A DNA stretch of 64,000 nucleotides from Hymenobacter latericoloratus (GTDB taxonomy: Bacteria > Bacteroidota > Bacteroidia > Cytophagales > Hymenobacteraceae). The translations under genes and the position numbers were made by a program. The notes beneath the pieces are model-generated. The model was not told the origin of the DNA. It searched no databases and worked only from the letters and a program-made list of their open reading frames with translations. The stretch covers positions 434,001 to 498,000 of the forward strand of contig NZ_JACHNV010000001.1 of the NCBI RefSeq assembly GCF_014199535.1, in the 5' to 3' direction. This document shows positions 8,697 through 17,228 of the stretch, one piece after another; positions within the stretch are counted from its first letter, which is position 1, and each line of letters opens with the position of its first letter.

Positions 8697-11573
8697 GTGA
8701 CTTTCTCTCTGCGTACGTTGCTGCCGGCGGCTCTGCTGGCGGCCCTGCCCTACGGGGCGGCCCTGGCCCAAACCCTGCCTGTGCTCGACCAGGTGCCGGC
8801 TTCCGTGCGCTGGTACGAAGTGCGCACGCCTCACTTCCGGGTCCTTTACCCCGAGGGGTTTGCCGAACGGGCCCGCCGCACGGCCCACCGCCTGGAGCAG
8901 GTGCACGAGCCGGCCGGCGCCTCGCTGGGCCTGAGCGCCCGGCCGGTTACCGTGGTGCTGCAAACCCGCACCACCATCGGCAATGGCTTTGTGACGCTGC
9001 TGCCGCGCCGCTCGGAGTTTTTTACCGCCTTCCCCCAGGACCCTTTCCTGGCCGGCACCCTCGACTGGCTGGACCAGCTGACCGTGCACGAGTACCGCCA
9101 CGTAGTGCAGTACGATAAGGCCCGGCAGGGGGTAGGGCAGTTGGGCTACCTGCTGGGCGGCTACGGGGGGCTGGGCCTTACTACCCTGGGCATCCCCGAC
9201 TGGTTTGCCGAAGGCGACGCCGTGGGCACCGAAACGGCCCTGACCCGCAGCGGACGGGGCCGCATTCCAAACTTCGAGGCCTACCTGCGGGCCAACCTGC
9301 TGGCCGGGCGCCGTTACTCCTACGCCAAGGCCGTGGCCGGCTCCTTCCGCGACCAGGTGCCCAACCACTACGTGCTGGGCTACTTCCTGACCACCCGCCT
9401 GAAGCGCACCGCCGGGGCCACGGCCTGGAGCGAGGTGCTGAACCGCTATTACCGTTTCCCGGTGTACCCGCTGTCGTTTTCCGATAAGCTGCGCCGGGCT
9501 ACCGGCCTGCGCACCGACGACCTGTACCAGCGCACCATGCAGGAACTGGACAGCACCTGGCGCGCCCAGCAAGCCGGCCGCGAGCTGACGCCCGCCACCG
9601 ACCTGCCCGTAGCCGCTACCGAGAAAGTATTCACCGAGTACCAGTACCCGCAGTACATTGATAACACTAGGGTCTTGGCGTTGAAGAGCGGCCTGGGCCA
9701 CACGCCGCAATTAGTGGAATTGCGCCGGGGCGGGCAGGAGCGGCAGCGCCTGGTACTGGGCCTGCAGCACAACACCGAGCAGCTCTCGGTGGGCGGGGGC
9801 CGGGCGGCCTGGCTGGAGTTCCGGTACAGTCCGCGCTGGCAGCAGCAGGTGTACTCTGAGCTGCGCGTGCTGGACCTGGCCACCGGGCAGCTCAGCCGGC
9901 CCGGGCGCCGCACCCGCTACACGGCCGCCGTGCTGGCCCCGGATGGGCAGCGCCTGCTGGCCGTCAGCACCGACTCCAGCTACCAGCACCGCCTCCACCT
10001 GCTGGATGCCGCCACCGGAGCCGTGCTGCGCACCTTCGAGAACCCCCGGAACCTGCCCTACCTGCACCCGCGCTTCGGGGCCGATGGCCGCACGGCGGCC
10101 GTGGTGCGGCTGGAAACGGCGGGCAAAAGCCTAGAGCTGCTGGAGCTGGAAACCGGCCAGAGCCGCCCCGTGCTGCCCGCCGCCAACGACAACCTCTCGC
10201 ACCCCCAGCCCTGGCAGGAGTACGTGTTGTTCAACTCCCCGCGCTCCGGGCAGGAGGAAGTGTACGCCGTGCACATCCGTACTGGCCAAGTGCGCCAGGT
10301 GACGGTGCGCCCGGTGGGCGCCTACCACGCCGCCGTTTCGCCCGACGGGCAGCGGCTGGCCTTCCAGGAGGTGCGGGCCCAGGGCAGCCGGGTGCTGGAA
10401 ATGCCCCTGCGGCCGGAACAGTGGCGGCCGGTAGCGGCTGCGGCTGCTACCGTACCCGCCAACCTTTACGCCGACGAGCTAACGGCCCGGGAGCCCGGCG
10501 CCCGCACGGTAGGCCCAATCCTACCTCAGGACTCGGTGGCCGGTGCCCCGCTGATTTCGCGCCGCTACCGCCGCCTGCCTCACGCCCTGAATCTGTACGG
10601 CTGGGGGCTGGTACAGAGCCCCTCCGGCACGGGCCTGAACCTGGGCCTGCGGGCCCAGGACGTGCTAAGTACTACCCAGCTGCTGGTGGGCGCCGGCTAC
10701 GATGGGGTGGAGCGCACCGGGCGCGTGTTTGCTGATGCCAGCTACCAGGGGCTCTGGCCGGTGCTGGACCTGAGCCTGGAGCACGGCGCCCGCCGTGTAG
10801 CCGGGCGTCTGGCCACGGGCAACACCGACTACGACCGGTGGCAGTACAACCGCCTGAGCGTGGGCGCCCGCCTGCCCCTCACGCTTACCACTTCCCGCAT
10901 GCTCACGGCCCTTACGGTGGGCACCTACTACCAGCTGGAGCAAACCCAGGGCTACGAGCTGGCCTTCCGGCCCATTACTGAGGCGGGCCGCCGGCCCCTG
11001 CACGCACTGGTGGGCAGCGTGGCCTTTGCCCGCACCCTGCGCCAGAGCTACCGCGACGTGGCTCCGCGCTGGGGGCAGAGCCTGAACCTGGTGTGGCGCG
11101 GTACGCCCTTCGGCACGGGGCTGGCGGCCGAGCAGCGGGCTGCGCAGGCTAGTTTGTTTCTGCCGGGGGTAGGGCTGCACCACGCCGTGCGCCTGCGGGC
11201 CGGCTACCAGTGGCAGCAGCAGCAGGAGTACCGGTTTGGCTCGGCCATCTTCTACCCCCGCTCCCTGCCCTACCTCAGCTACAACACCCTGGCCTCCTTG
11301 AGCGCCGAGTACCGTCTGCCCCTGGCCGACGTGCACTGGGAGCTGGGCCGGGTGCTGTACGTGCAGCGCCTGAAGGCCAATGCCTTCGCCGATGGCGTCC
11401 GGGGTGAGTCGGGCCCGCTGCGGGGTAGCTATTATGCCCTGGGGCTGGATGTGTCGGCTGTGTTCAACCCCCTGCGCCTGCGCACCCCACTGGAGGCCGG
11501 GGTGCGTACCGTCTATAACTCCTACTATAAACGCTGGGAGCTGCAGCCCCTGGTGCTGAATGTGGGCTTCTGA
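8697..11573 (+). CDS. Secreted peptidase-MA-like metalloprotease with propeller and C-terminal barrel
   Basis: A 958-residue envelope protein. GTG at 8697 is chosen because it gives a clear signal peptide (TFSLRTLLPAALLAALPYG, cleavage after ALAQ). Residues ~28-290 resemble peptidase MA gluzincins: HEYRH at 131-135 supplies HEXXH and IPDWFAEGDA carries the third ligand candidate E172. Residues ~300-640 look like a TolB/PD40 beta-propeller (VLAPDGQRLLAVS, AVSPDGQRLAFQE). Residues ~650-958 have alternating beta strands and end in VLNVGF, like an outer-membrane barrel. The arrangement suggests an outer-membrane-anchored protease facing the periplasm or the surface. Substrate unknown. Confidence 0.75.
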   Translation: MTFSLRTLLPAALLAALPYGAALAQTLPVLDQVPASVRWYEVRTPHFRVLYPEGFAERARRTAHRLEQVHEPAGASLGLSARPVTVVLQTRTTIGNGFVTLLPRRSEFFTAFPQDPFLAGTLDWLDQLTVHEYRHVVQYDKARQGVGQLGYLLGGYGGLGLTTLGIPDWFAEGDAVGTETALTRSGRGRIPNFEAYLRANLLAGRRYSYAKAVAGSFRDQVPNHYVLGYFLTTRLKRTAGATAWSEVLNRYYRFPVYPLSFSDKLRRATGLRTDDLYQRTMQELDSTWRAQQAGRELTPATDLPVAATEKVFTEYQYPQYIDNTRVLALKSGLGHTPQLVELRRGGQERQRLVLGLQHNTEQLSVGGGRAAWLEFRYSPRWQQQVYSELRVLDLATGQLSRPGRRTRYTAAVLAPDGQRLLAVSTDSSYQHRLHLLDAATGAVLRTFENPRNLPYLHPRFGADGRTAAVVRLETAGKSLELLELETGQSRPVLPAANDNLSHPQPWQEYVLFNSPRSGQEEVYAVHIRTGQVRQVTVRPVGAYHAAVSPDGQRLAFQEVRAQGSRVLEMPLRPEQWRPVAAAAATVPANLYADELTAREPGARTVGPILPQDSVAGAPLISRRYRRLPHALNLYGWGLVQSPSGTGLNLGLRAQDVLSTTQLLVGAGYDGVERTGRVFADASYQGLWPVLDLSLEHGARRVAGRLATGNTDYDRWQYNRLSVGARLPLTLTTSRMLTALTVGTYYQLEQTQGYELAFRPITEAGRRPLHALVGSVAFARTLRQSYRDVAPRWGQSLNLVWRGTPFGTGLAAEQRAAQASLFLPGVGLHHAVRLRAGYQWQQQQEYRFGSAIFYPRSLPYLSYNTLASLSAEYRLPLADVHWELGRVLYVQRLKANAFADGVRGESGPLRGSYYALGLDVSAVFNPLRLRTPLEAGVRTVYNSYYKRWELQPLVLNVGF

Positions 11574-11612
11574 GCACCCGCGCCGAACGGCCGGGACGCA
11601 CGCCTGCTCCGG

Positions 11613-12050
11613 CTATTCGGCTGCTTTGAAAACCAGTATGGGTTGGGGGTGGTCGGCATCATACAGCGCCAGCCGGCGGTTGCTGATGGCGTAGCGGGTT
11701 ACCTGGGGCAGCAGCTGAAAGTAGTGCGTTTCCAGGTTTTGGTTGGCGCAGGTAGCGTAGGTAGCAAACTGCGTGGAAAAGCTCAACTGAGACGTGCCCG
11801 AGTTCAGCAGGTAGCTGCCGCCGTAGCGGTTGCAGGCCGCCTGGCCCGTGTTGTTGCTGCCCACGGCGTTCAGCAGCAGATCGGTGGCCGAGCTGCCGGG
11901 CTGCTGGCTGGGGGCCTGGCCCTCTATTTCAACCAATACCCAGCGCTGATCCAGCAGATAAACCGGTGCAGGAACTGGTTCCATGTCTTTCGCGCAGCCC
12001 GTGAGCAGAGCCGTGCCGGTAAAGAGGAGAAGGGGTAGAAGACGCCGCAT
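11613..12050 (-). CDS. META-domain lipoprotein (copy 1)
   Basis: A 145-residue lipoprotein: MRRLLPLLLFTGTALLTGC gives a signal sequence with the lipobox LTGC. The rest is a META/HslJ-like domain (DQRWVLVEIEG near the start, AACNRYGGSYLL with the conserved Cys-Asn, and FQLLPQVTRYAISNRRLALYD). The family is envelope-associated and linked to stress or antibiotic tolerance in other bacteria; no enzymatic role is known. The ATG at 12050 is preferred to one six codons upstream because the signal peptide starts there. A related copy sits at 15492-15935. Divergent from the alpha/beta hydrolase. Confidence 0.8.
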   Translation of the reverse strand: MRRLLPLLLFTGTALLTGCAKDMEPVPAPVYLLDQRWVLVEIEGQAPSQQPGSSATDLLLNAVGSNNTGQAACNRYGGSYLLNSGTSQLSFSTQFATYATCANQNLETHYFQLLPQVTRYAISNRRLALYDADHPQPILVFKAAE

Positions 12051-12124
12051 AAAACAAGCCGTGTGCAAGGAAACCAGGTGTTGAAAGGAGCAAGGTAACC
12101 GACAAATGGTTGCATACTTGCGCC

Positions 12125-12952
12125 ATGCCTACCGAATTACCGCTCCCGGCCACCGATTTTACCCTGCTCTTCCCCGACCACTACCTGCGGGCCCGGACCC
12201 TGCGCCACCCCAGCCCGGCGGCCGACGGGCGGCCCTGGCTGGTATTGCTGCACGATTCCCTGGGTAGCATCCGGCTCTGGCGCGACCTGCCGGCGCGGCT
12301 GGCCACCGCCCTGGAGTGCCACCTACTGCTCTACGACCGGCGCGGCTACGGCGAGTCGGCGCCGCTGGGGCCGCACCCCCGCACGCCGGCCTACCTGGAG
12401 GAAGAAGCCCAGACCATACCCGCCGTGCTGGCCGCCTGCGGCATTACGCGCGCCGTACTGTTCGGCCACTCCGACGGGGGTACGCTGGCTTTGCTGGCCG
12501 CTGCCACAGCGCCGGCCCTGGTAGCGGCGGCCGTAACCATTGGGGCGCACGTGTTTGTGGAAGAAGAAACCCTGCGAGGCATCCGGGCGGCCCGGCAGCA
12601 GTACACCACCACCGAGCTGCCCCAACGCCTGACCCGCTACCACGGCGCCAACACCGAGGGCCTGTTTCGGGCCTGGACCGATACGTGGCTGAGTCCCGCA
12701 TTTCGGGCCTGGAACATCGAGCCTTACCTGCCCCGGGTGCAGTGTCCCGTGCTGGTGCTCCAGGGCACCCACGATGAGTACGGCACCGAGGCTCAGGTAG
12801 CGGCTATTGCCGGCCAAGTGGCGGGCCTCGCGCAGGCTAAGCTGCTGGAGGGCCTGGGCCACACCCCGCACCGGCAGGACCCGGCCCTGGTAGTACACCT
12901 GACTGCTACCTTCCTGCGGCCTTACCTGGGTTTGGGGCCGCTGCCTGGGTAG
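12125..12952 (+). CDS. Alpha/beta hydrolase
   Basis: A 275-residue alpha/beta-fold hydrolase with no signal peptide. The oxyanion region is VLLHDSLGSIRLWRDLP (about residues 40-56), the nucleophile is S116 in GHSDGG, the acid is in LQGTHDEYGT and the catalytic His is in LEGLGHTPHRQDP. The LYDRRGYGESAP segment fits the bromoperoxidase/BioH-like branch of esterases. ATG at 12125 is used; an upstream TTG at 12110 would add five residues. A TACTTG sequence at 12115-12120 lies too close to the start to be a normal -7 element. Substrate is unknown. Confidence 0.82.
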   Translation: MPTELPLPATDFTLLFPDHYLRARTLRHPSPAADGRPWLVLLHDSLGSIRLWRDLPARLATALECHLLLYDRRGYGESAPLGPHPRTPAYLEEEAQTIPAVLAACGITRAVLFGHSDGGTLALLAAATAPALVAAAVTIGAHVFVEEETLRGIRAARQQYTTTELPQRLTRYHGANTEGLFRAWTDTWLSPAFRAWNIEPYLPRVQCPVLVLQGTHDEYGTEAQVAAIAGQVAGLAQAKLLEGLGHTPHRQDPALVVHLTATFLRPYLGLGPLPG

Positions 12953-13148
12953 CCCCGAGCCCCCTCAGGACCAAGCACTGCTGCCCAATAAACTTCGGAA
13001 AACAACTGCCCGAATTTTGGTAGTTAATTAAGTGTAATTATAGTTATTTAGAGGGGCGCTTAGCTTCCGGCCAAGGCAGGGCAACGTTTCCTGTTCAAGA
13101 AAGCATCGGTTGGGCTAACCCGTTTTCCTATCCAGTCCAAGTAGTACC

Positions 13149-13598
13149 GTGCCCTCCCGCCTTTTTGCTCCGCACCCGGGTCATTCGTCTGCCCCTCAGC
13201 TTTCCGATCTGCAGTTACTGCAGGAGCTGCCGCACCTGCGGCTGTTGTCTGACGCCGCCACTGAGCTGCTGTGGGCTGATTGGCGCGGGCCCCAAACCGC
13301 GGCTACCGTTCAGGAAGGCGCCGAAGCCGTGCTGGCCGCCGTGCAGGCCGGTGGGTACACCAAGCTCCTCAACGACAATACCCACCTGACGGCCATGAAC
13401 GTAACGGCGCAGGAGTGGGACTCCATTCAGGTGCTGCCCCGCTTGTTCAGCGCCGGCCTGCAGTACCTGGCCTGGGTGTACCCATCCGATCCGCGCGGTC
13501 GGTGCCACACCGATAGTTCCGTCAACCGCAGCCCCTGGCCCCTGGTGCTTACCTTCGAGGAACGCCAGATGGCTCTCGAGTGGCTCTGGGAGCACTAA
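13149..13598 (+). CDS. Small STAS/SpoIIAA-like protein (paralogue 2)
   Basis: A 149-residue paralogue of the protein at 8222-8617. The conserved core is LLWADWRGPQTAATV, YTKLLNDNTHLTAMN, LFSAGLQYLAWVYPSD and WPLVLTFEERQMALEWLWEH. The first ~25 residues (rich in Pro and Ser) have no counterpart in paralogue 1. The only plausible start is GTG at 13149; no ATG occurs before the conserved core. It stands alone, with 196 bp upstream that contain an AT-rich stretch (13018-13050) likely to hold the promoter. Function unknown; a signalling-type STAS role is inferred only from the fold-like pattern. Confidence 0.7.
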   Translation: MPSRLFAPHPGHSSAPQLSDLQLLQELPHLRLLSDAATELLWADWRGPQTAATVQEGAEAVLAAVQAGGYTKLLNDNTHLTAMNVTAQEWDSIQVLPRLFSAGLQYLAWVYPSDPRGRCHTDSSVNRSPWPLVLTFEERQMALEWLWEH

Positions 13599-13695
13599 AG
13601 GCTACCCGCACTACGGGCGGAAAAGCGCGGGCTTTGGCAATTATTTCAGGGTAGGCCGTGTTGGGCAGGCAGCGTTTCACTGCCTATCTTCTGCC

Positions 13696-14145
13696 ATGCG
13701 TGTACCGAAATTTCTCGGCCTGACTGCTTTTTGCGCCGCCGGACTGGTGGTTCCAACGACTTCCGCAACGGCCGGCGGCCTATCTTCCGTTACGGTGGTG
13801 GTGTCGGCTTTGGCTTCCACCTCTGCCGCCGTGAAGCTGTATTTCTATAACGCCCGCGACAAGTTTCTGACCAAAGGCGGCTACGCCTTTATGCGGGTGG
13901 TGAAGCCCGGCGGGCAGCGGCAGGTAAGCCTGCCCGTTGAGCTGCCGGCCGGCGAGTGGGCCGTGGCCATCACGCAGGATACCAACAACAACGACAAGCT
14001 GGACAAGAACTTTATGGGCATCCCAACCGAGCCCTTCGCCTTCAGCAACAACGTGCGCCCCCGCCTGACCCCGCCCGATTTCAACGACTGCAAGTTTACC
14101 GTGGGCGGCCCGGGCAAAGTGGTCAATATTGTGCTGACCAAATAG
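13696..14145 (+). CDS. DUF2141 exported protein
   Basis: A 149-residue exported protein. MRVPKFLGLTAFCAAGLVV starts a signal peptide probably cleaved after the TTSATA region. The mature part is a DUF2141 domain: VKLYFYNARDKF, LPAGEWAVAITQDTNNNDKLD, FMGIPTEPFAFSNN and PPDFNDCKFTV are characteristic. The asparagine/aspartate-rich loop DTNNNDKLDKN may bind calcium. The family is widespread in Bacteroidota envelopes and its biochemical role is not established. TATCTT at 13685-13690 resembles a -7 element, but it is only 5 bp from the ATG, so I do not call it a promoter. Confidence 0.82.
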   Translation: MRVPKFLGLTAFCAAGLVVPTTSATAGGLSSVTVVVSALASTSAAVKLYFYNARDKFLTKGGYAFMRVVKPGGQRQVSLPVELPAGEWAVAITQDTNNNDKLDKNFMGIPTEPFAFSNNVRPRLTPPDFNDCKFTVGGPGKVVNIVLTK

Positions 14146-14608
14146 CTACTCTTTCCGGAACGGATTGGCCCCGCGTGCCAGGCGGCCGGTTGCCTCCACG
14201 GCCCGGCGGGCGCGGGTTTCTGCCTGCCGCGCCGTGCTGACGTGCCGGGCCAGCGCCCGCCGGGCCCCGGGGGGCAGGGCAGTAAACCTGAGCAGGGCTT
14301 CGGGCCAGGCAGCAAGGGCTTCGGCCAGCTCGGGGGGTAGGGTCGGGCTCCAGCTGCAGCCGCACGCGCTGGCCTACCTGCACCCCGGCCGCCAGGCATA
14401 ACTCTTTGTTGATCATGAGGTAGCGCCCGCCGCCGGCCTGGGGCAGCAAACTCAGCCGAATGGGGTGGTCGTTCAGGGTTCCGCGCACGCGCTTGGTGGT
14501 GTTGCCGCCCACGGCTGCCACAAGCAGCGGCGAGAGGTGCACCACCTGGGTGGGCATGAAGCTGGGCCCGCCGGCTTCCAGATAAGCATCAAAGGAGTGC
14601 AGAGGCAT
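14146..14608 (-). pseudogene. YdeI/OmdA-like gene (DUF1905 + OmdA) with a frameshift
   Basis: The first ~90 codons read as a DUF1905 domain (VRGTLNDHPIRLSLLP, YLMINKELCLAAGVQVGQ, VRLQLEPDPTP). After the run of six Cs near 14337-14342 this frame becomes nonsense, while a shifted frame reads PELAEALAAWPEALLRFTA, then ARHVSTARQAETRARRAVE and ends ANPFRKE at the stop 14146-14148, which is the C-terminal OmdA (bacteriocin-protection) half of the same family. Removing one C would restore a ~154-residue protein. It is either a true pseudogene, a phase-variable gene or a homopolymer sequencing error. Its stop abuts the stop of the DUF2141 gene. Confidence 0.8.
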
Positions 14609-14729
14609 GCAGCAAGGATGGGGGTAGGGCCGCGGCGTGGTACGGGCGGGTTGCGCCGGGCCGGCGGCGTAAAACTTTTCGTCGGGTATGCGGCTTATAC
14701 CCGTCTGAAACTTGTATTATGTTACGGAC

Positions 14730-15431
14730 ATGAAAATAGAAATCTGGTCTGATATTGTTTGCCCGTTCTGCTACATCGGCAAGCGGCGCCTGGAAAAGGC
14801 CCTGGCCAACTTTGCCCACGCCGATGCGGTGGAAATAGAGTGGCGCAGCTTCGAGCTGGACCCGGAAACCCAGCCCAAACCCGGCGTCAGCCTCTACCAG
14901 CTCCTGGCCGCCAAGTACGGCAATACCGAGGCCTGGGCCCGCCAGATGAGCGCCAACATGACCCAAATGGCCGCCGCCGAAGGCCTGGCCTTTGATTTTG
15001 ACCGGGCTGTGCATGCCAACACCTTGCATGCCCACCGCCTGGTACACCTGGCGGCCCGCCACGGCAAGCAGGACGCGGCCAAGGAGCGTTTCTTTCAAGC
15101 CTACCTCGAAGAAGGCCAGGACCTCAACGATGCCGCTACCCTGGCTCGCCTGGCTACCGAGCTGGGCCTGCCCGCCGCCGAAGTAGAGCAGGTGCTCCAG
15201 TCCGATGAATTTGCCCAGGAGGTGCGCCACGATGAGTACCAGGCCCGCCAGATTGGGGTGCGCGGGGTGCCCTACTTCGTGTTCGACGATAAGTACGCCG
15301 TGTCCGGGGCCCAGCCCACCGAGCTGTTCCAGGAGGTGCTGGAGAAAGTATGGGCAGAAAGCCGCCCCCGGCCCGTGCAGCTGGCCGGCGCCGATGGCGC
15401 CGCCTGCGGCCTTGATGGCAGCAACTGCTAA
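14730..15431 (+). CDS. DsbA-family oxidoreductase, FrnE type
   Basis: A 233-residue cytoplasmic thioredoxin-fold protein with no signal peptide. The redox motif C11-PF-C14 lies in SDIVCPFCYIGKRRLE at the N-terminus. The central helical insertion contains ALDF-type features (LAFDFDRAVHANTLHAHRL) and the cis-proline loop region is RGVPYFVFDDKYAVSGAQP. This pattern matches FrnE-like DsbA proteins (disulfide isomerase-like, linked to oxidative stress in Deinococcus). ATG at 14730 is used because it is immediately ahead of the first beta strand. The C-terminus ends with a Cys-containing tail (GAACGLDGSNC variant, reading AACGLDGSNC). Confidence 0.86.
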   Translation: MKIEIWSDIVCPFCYIGKRRLEKALANFAHADAVEIEWRSFELDPETQPKPGVSLYQLLAAKYGNTEAWARQMSANMTQMAAAEGLAFDFDRAVHANTLHAHRLVHLAARHGKQDAAKERFFQAYLEEGQDLNDAATLARLATELGLPAAEVEQVLQSDEFAQEVRHDEYQARQIGVRGVPYFVFDDKYAVSGAQPTELFQEVLEKVWAESRPRPVQLAGADGAACGLDGSNC

Positions 15432-15448
15432 GTTGGTTTAGCGCCAGT

Positions 15449-15484
15449 AAAAAAGCCGCCCCTGCCATCAGGGGCGGCTTTTTT
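15449..15484. terminator. Bidirectional terminator
   Basis: A 16-bp stem (left arm 15449-15464, right arm 15469-15484) is made of aagccgcccctg and its complement, with A and T runs on either side and the loop ccat. It lies between the convergent DsbA-like and META genes and has T tracts on both strands. Confidence 0.88.
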
Positions 15485-15491
15485 GTTGTAT

Positions 15492-15935
15492 TTAATCGGC
15501 CTTTTCAAAGATGAGCAGCGGCCGGAGCGTGTTGCTGGCATCATAGAGCCGCAGTTCCTGCCCGCTGATTTCGTAGCCGGCGGTGCGGGGCAGGGCCGCC
15601 AGGTATTTGTCTTCCAGCGCCTGGGCGGGGCAGGTGGCCTTGGTGGAAGATTGGCCGCTGATGCTGAGCACGCCGCGGCTACTGCCCAGCGTGAAGGTGC
15701 CGCCAAAAGAATTGCACGGCGCCAGCCCCTCCGTACGGTTAGGGCCGGTAGTAAACCGGATGTAGGAGCGGAAAGTATCGGAGTAGCTGGAAACAGAAAC
15801 AGGCGTTTCCTCTACCTGTACCAGTTGCCAGCGGGTATTAAGCAGCAGCTCCTCCGGGTTCGGGTCCCGGTCGTCTTGGCAACTGCCCAGCACACTGAGC
15901 CCGGCAAAACCTAATGCAAGCGTAAAAAGGCGCAT
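15492..15935 (-). CDS. META-domain lipoprotein (copy 2)
   Basis: A 147-residue lipoprotein. MRLFTLALGFAGLSVLGSC gives the lipobox LGSC. The META domain follows: LLNTRWQLVQVEETPV, LAPCNSFGGTFTL with the conserved Cys-Asn, and LPRTAGYEISGQELRLYDA. It is similar in layout to copy 1 at 11613-12050 (Cys-Asn motif, then A-L-P/L-P, then the LxLYD strand), suggesting an old duplication. Four kilobases separate the two. The role is unknown beyond the family's envelope and stress association. Transcription converges on the DsbA-like gene through the terminator at 15449-15484. Confidence 0.8.
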   Translation of the reverse strand: MRLFTLALGFAGLSVLGSCQDDRDPNPEELLLNTRWQLVQVEETPVSVSSYSDTFRSYIRFTTGPNRTEGLAPCNSFGGTFTLGSSRGVLSISGQSSTKATCPAQALEDKYLAALPRTAGYEISGQELRLYDASNTLRPLLIFEKAD

Positions 15936-16024
15936 GATAACCAGTTAAGAAGGTGGCAGAACACTACACGAGGCAGCAGTTATAGACAGGAGCCCCGTAC
16001 CCCGCCAAAGGTTGCACCCAAAAA

Positions 16025-16053
16025 AAAGCGCCGCCCACACGGGGCGGCGCTTT
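16025..16053 (-). terminator. Terminator of the aldo/keto reductase gene
   Basis: Arms aaagcgccgccc (16025-16036) and gggcggcgcttt (16042-16053) pair perfectly around a 5-nt loop. The A run at 16020-16027 becomes a T tract on the minus strand, downstream of the aldo/keto reductase stop at 16087. Confidence 0.85.
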
Positions 16054-16086
16054 GTAGTACACTTCGCACACGGCTTACGGCCGTGC

Positions 16087-17070
16087 CTACAACTGCGCCA
16101 GCTGCTGGCTGATGAAATCCACCTCCTGGGGCGAAAGCTGCACATGGATGGCCCGGGCGTTCTGCACGGCCTGCTCGGCGTTGCGGGCACCCACCAGCGC
16201 CACCGAAATGCCCGGCTGCGCCAGCGTCCAGCGTAGCACCAGCTGACCCAGGGTAGCGTCTTTGCTTTCCGCCATGGGCCGGATTTTGTCCAGAAACGCG
16301 TTTACGTGGGTCACGAACTCGGGCTTGAATAGCGGGTGCGTGGCGCGCAGGTCGCTGGCCTCGAAGTGCTGGCCGGGCTTGATCTTGCCCGTCAGCAAGC
16401 CCAGCTGCATGGGGCTATAGGCCAGAATGGCCTTGTTGTGCTCCAGGCAGTATGGCACCACGTCCTGCTCAATATCGCGGCGCACCATGCTGTAGGGCAC
16501 CTGGTTCGAGGCTAGGTTTACTACCTGTTCGGCTTCCCGCATCTGCTCCACGGAGTAGTTGCTCACGCCCGCGGCGCGCACCTTGCCCTGCTCAATCAGG
16601 CGCTGCACGGCTTCCATGGTGTCCTGAATGGGCGTGGTTTTGTCGGGCCAGTGAATCTGGTAGAGGTCAATATAGTCGGTGCCGAGGCGGCGCAGGCTGT
16701 CCTCGCACTCCCGGATGATGCTCTGCGGGGCCGCGTACTTGTACACATCAATGTCTTGGCCCTGGTTGTTCTTGCTCTTGAAGCCGAAGTCGCCCTTCTG
16801 CTCGTCCCAGCGCATACCAAACTTGGTCAGGATCTGCACCTGGTCGCGGGGTAGGGTTTTGATGGCTTCGCCCACAATTTCCTCGCTCAGGCCCTGCCCG
16901 TAAATCGGGGCCGTATCGATGCTGGTTACGCCCAGCTCGAAGGAGGCGCGGATGGCGCCTACGGCGTCGTTCTGCTCGGTGCCGCCCCACATCCAGCCGC
17001 CGGCGGCCCAGCTCCCGAACGTAATGCGCGAGGCGCGCACGCCGGAAGAGCCTAGTTCAATGTATTCCAT
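16087..17070 (-). CDS. Aldo/keto reductase
   Basis: A 327-residue NADPH-dependent aldo/keto reductase of the YajO/IolS-like group. The catalytic tetrad is visible: D52 and Y57 (SIDTAPIYGQGLSEE), K83 (ILTKFGMRW) and H140 (DYIDLYQIHWPD). Cofactor-binding landmarks near the C-terminus are AYSPMQLGLLTGKI and ALVGARNAEQAVQNA. The family reduces aldehydes or ketones in the cytosol; the physiological substrate cannot be told from sequence. It is a single gene with its own terminator and a 158-bp upstream gap to the lipoprotein gene at 17229, which is on the same strand. Confidence 0.9.
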   Translation of the reverse strand: MEYIELGSSGVRASRITFGSWAAGGWMWGGTEQNDAVGAIRASFELGVTSIDTAPIYGQGLSEEIVGEAIKTLPRDQVQILTKFGMRWDEQKGDFGFKSKNNQGQDIDVYKYAAPQSIIRECEDSLRRLGTDYIDLYQIHWPDKTTPIQDTMEAVQRLIEQGKVRAAGVSNYSVEQMREAEQVVNLASNQVPYSMVRRDIEQDVVPYCLEHNKAILAYSPMQLGLLTGKIKPGQHFEASDLRATHPLFKPEFVTHVNAFLDKIRPMAESKDATLGQLVLRWTLAQPGISVALVGARNAEQAVQNARAIHVQLSPQEVDFISQQLAQL

Positions 17071-17228
17071 GGTGATGATGAAAGGATAGAGAAGTGTCGG
17101 ATTTTCCTGGGCTGCTTACGGCCCGGAATCAGTACCAACCGGCTGCCCTGGGCAAAGGTTGCGGCGGCCCGTACCCGGCCCGGAGGCTAGCTCAACCGTA
17201 CCCGGCCGCCCAAAACCACGGCCGGAGG

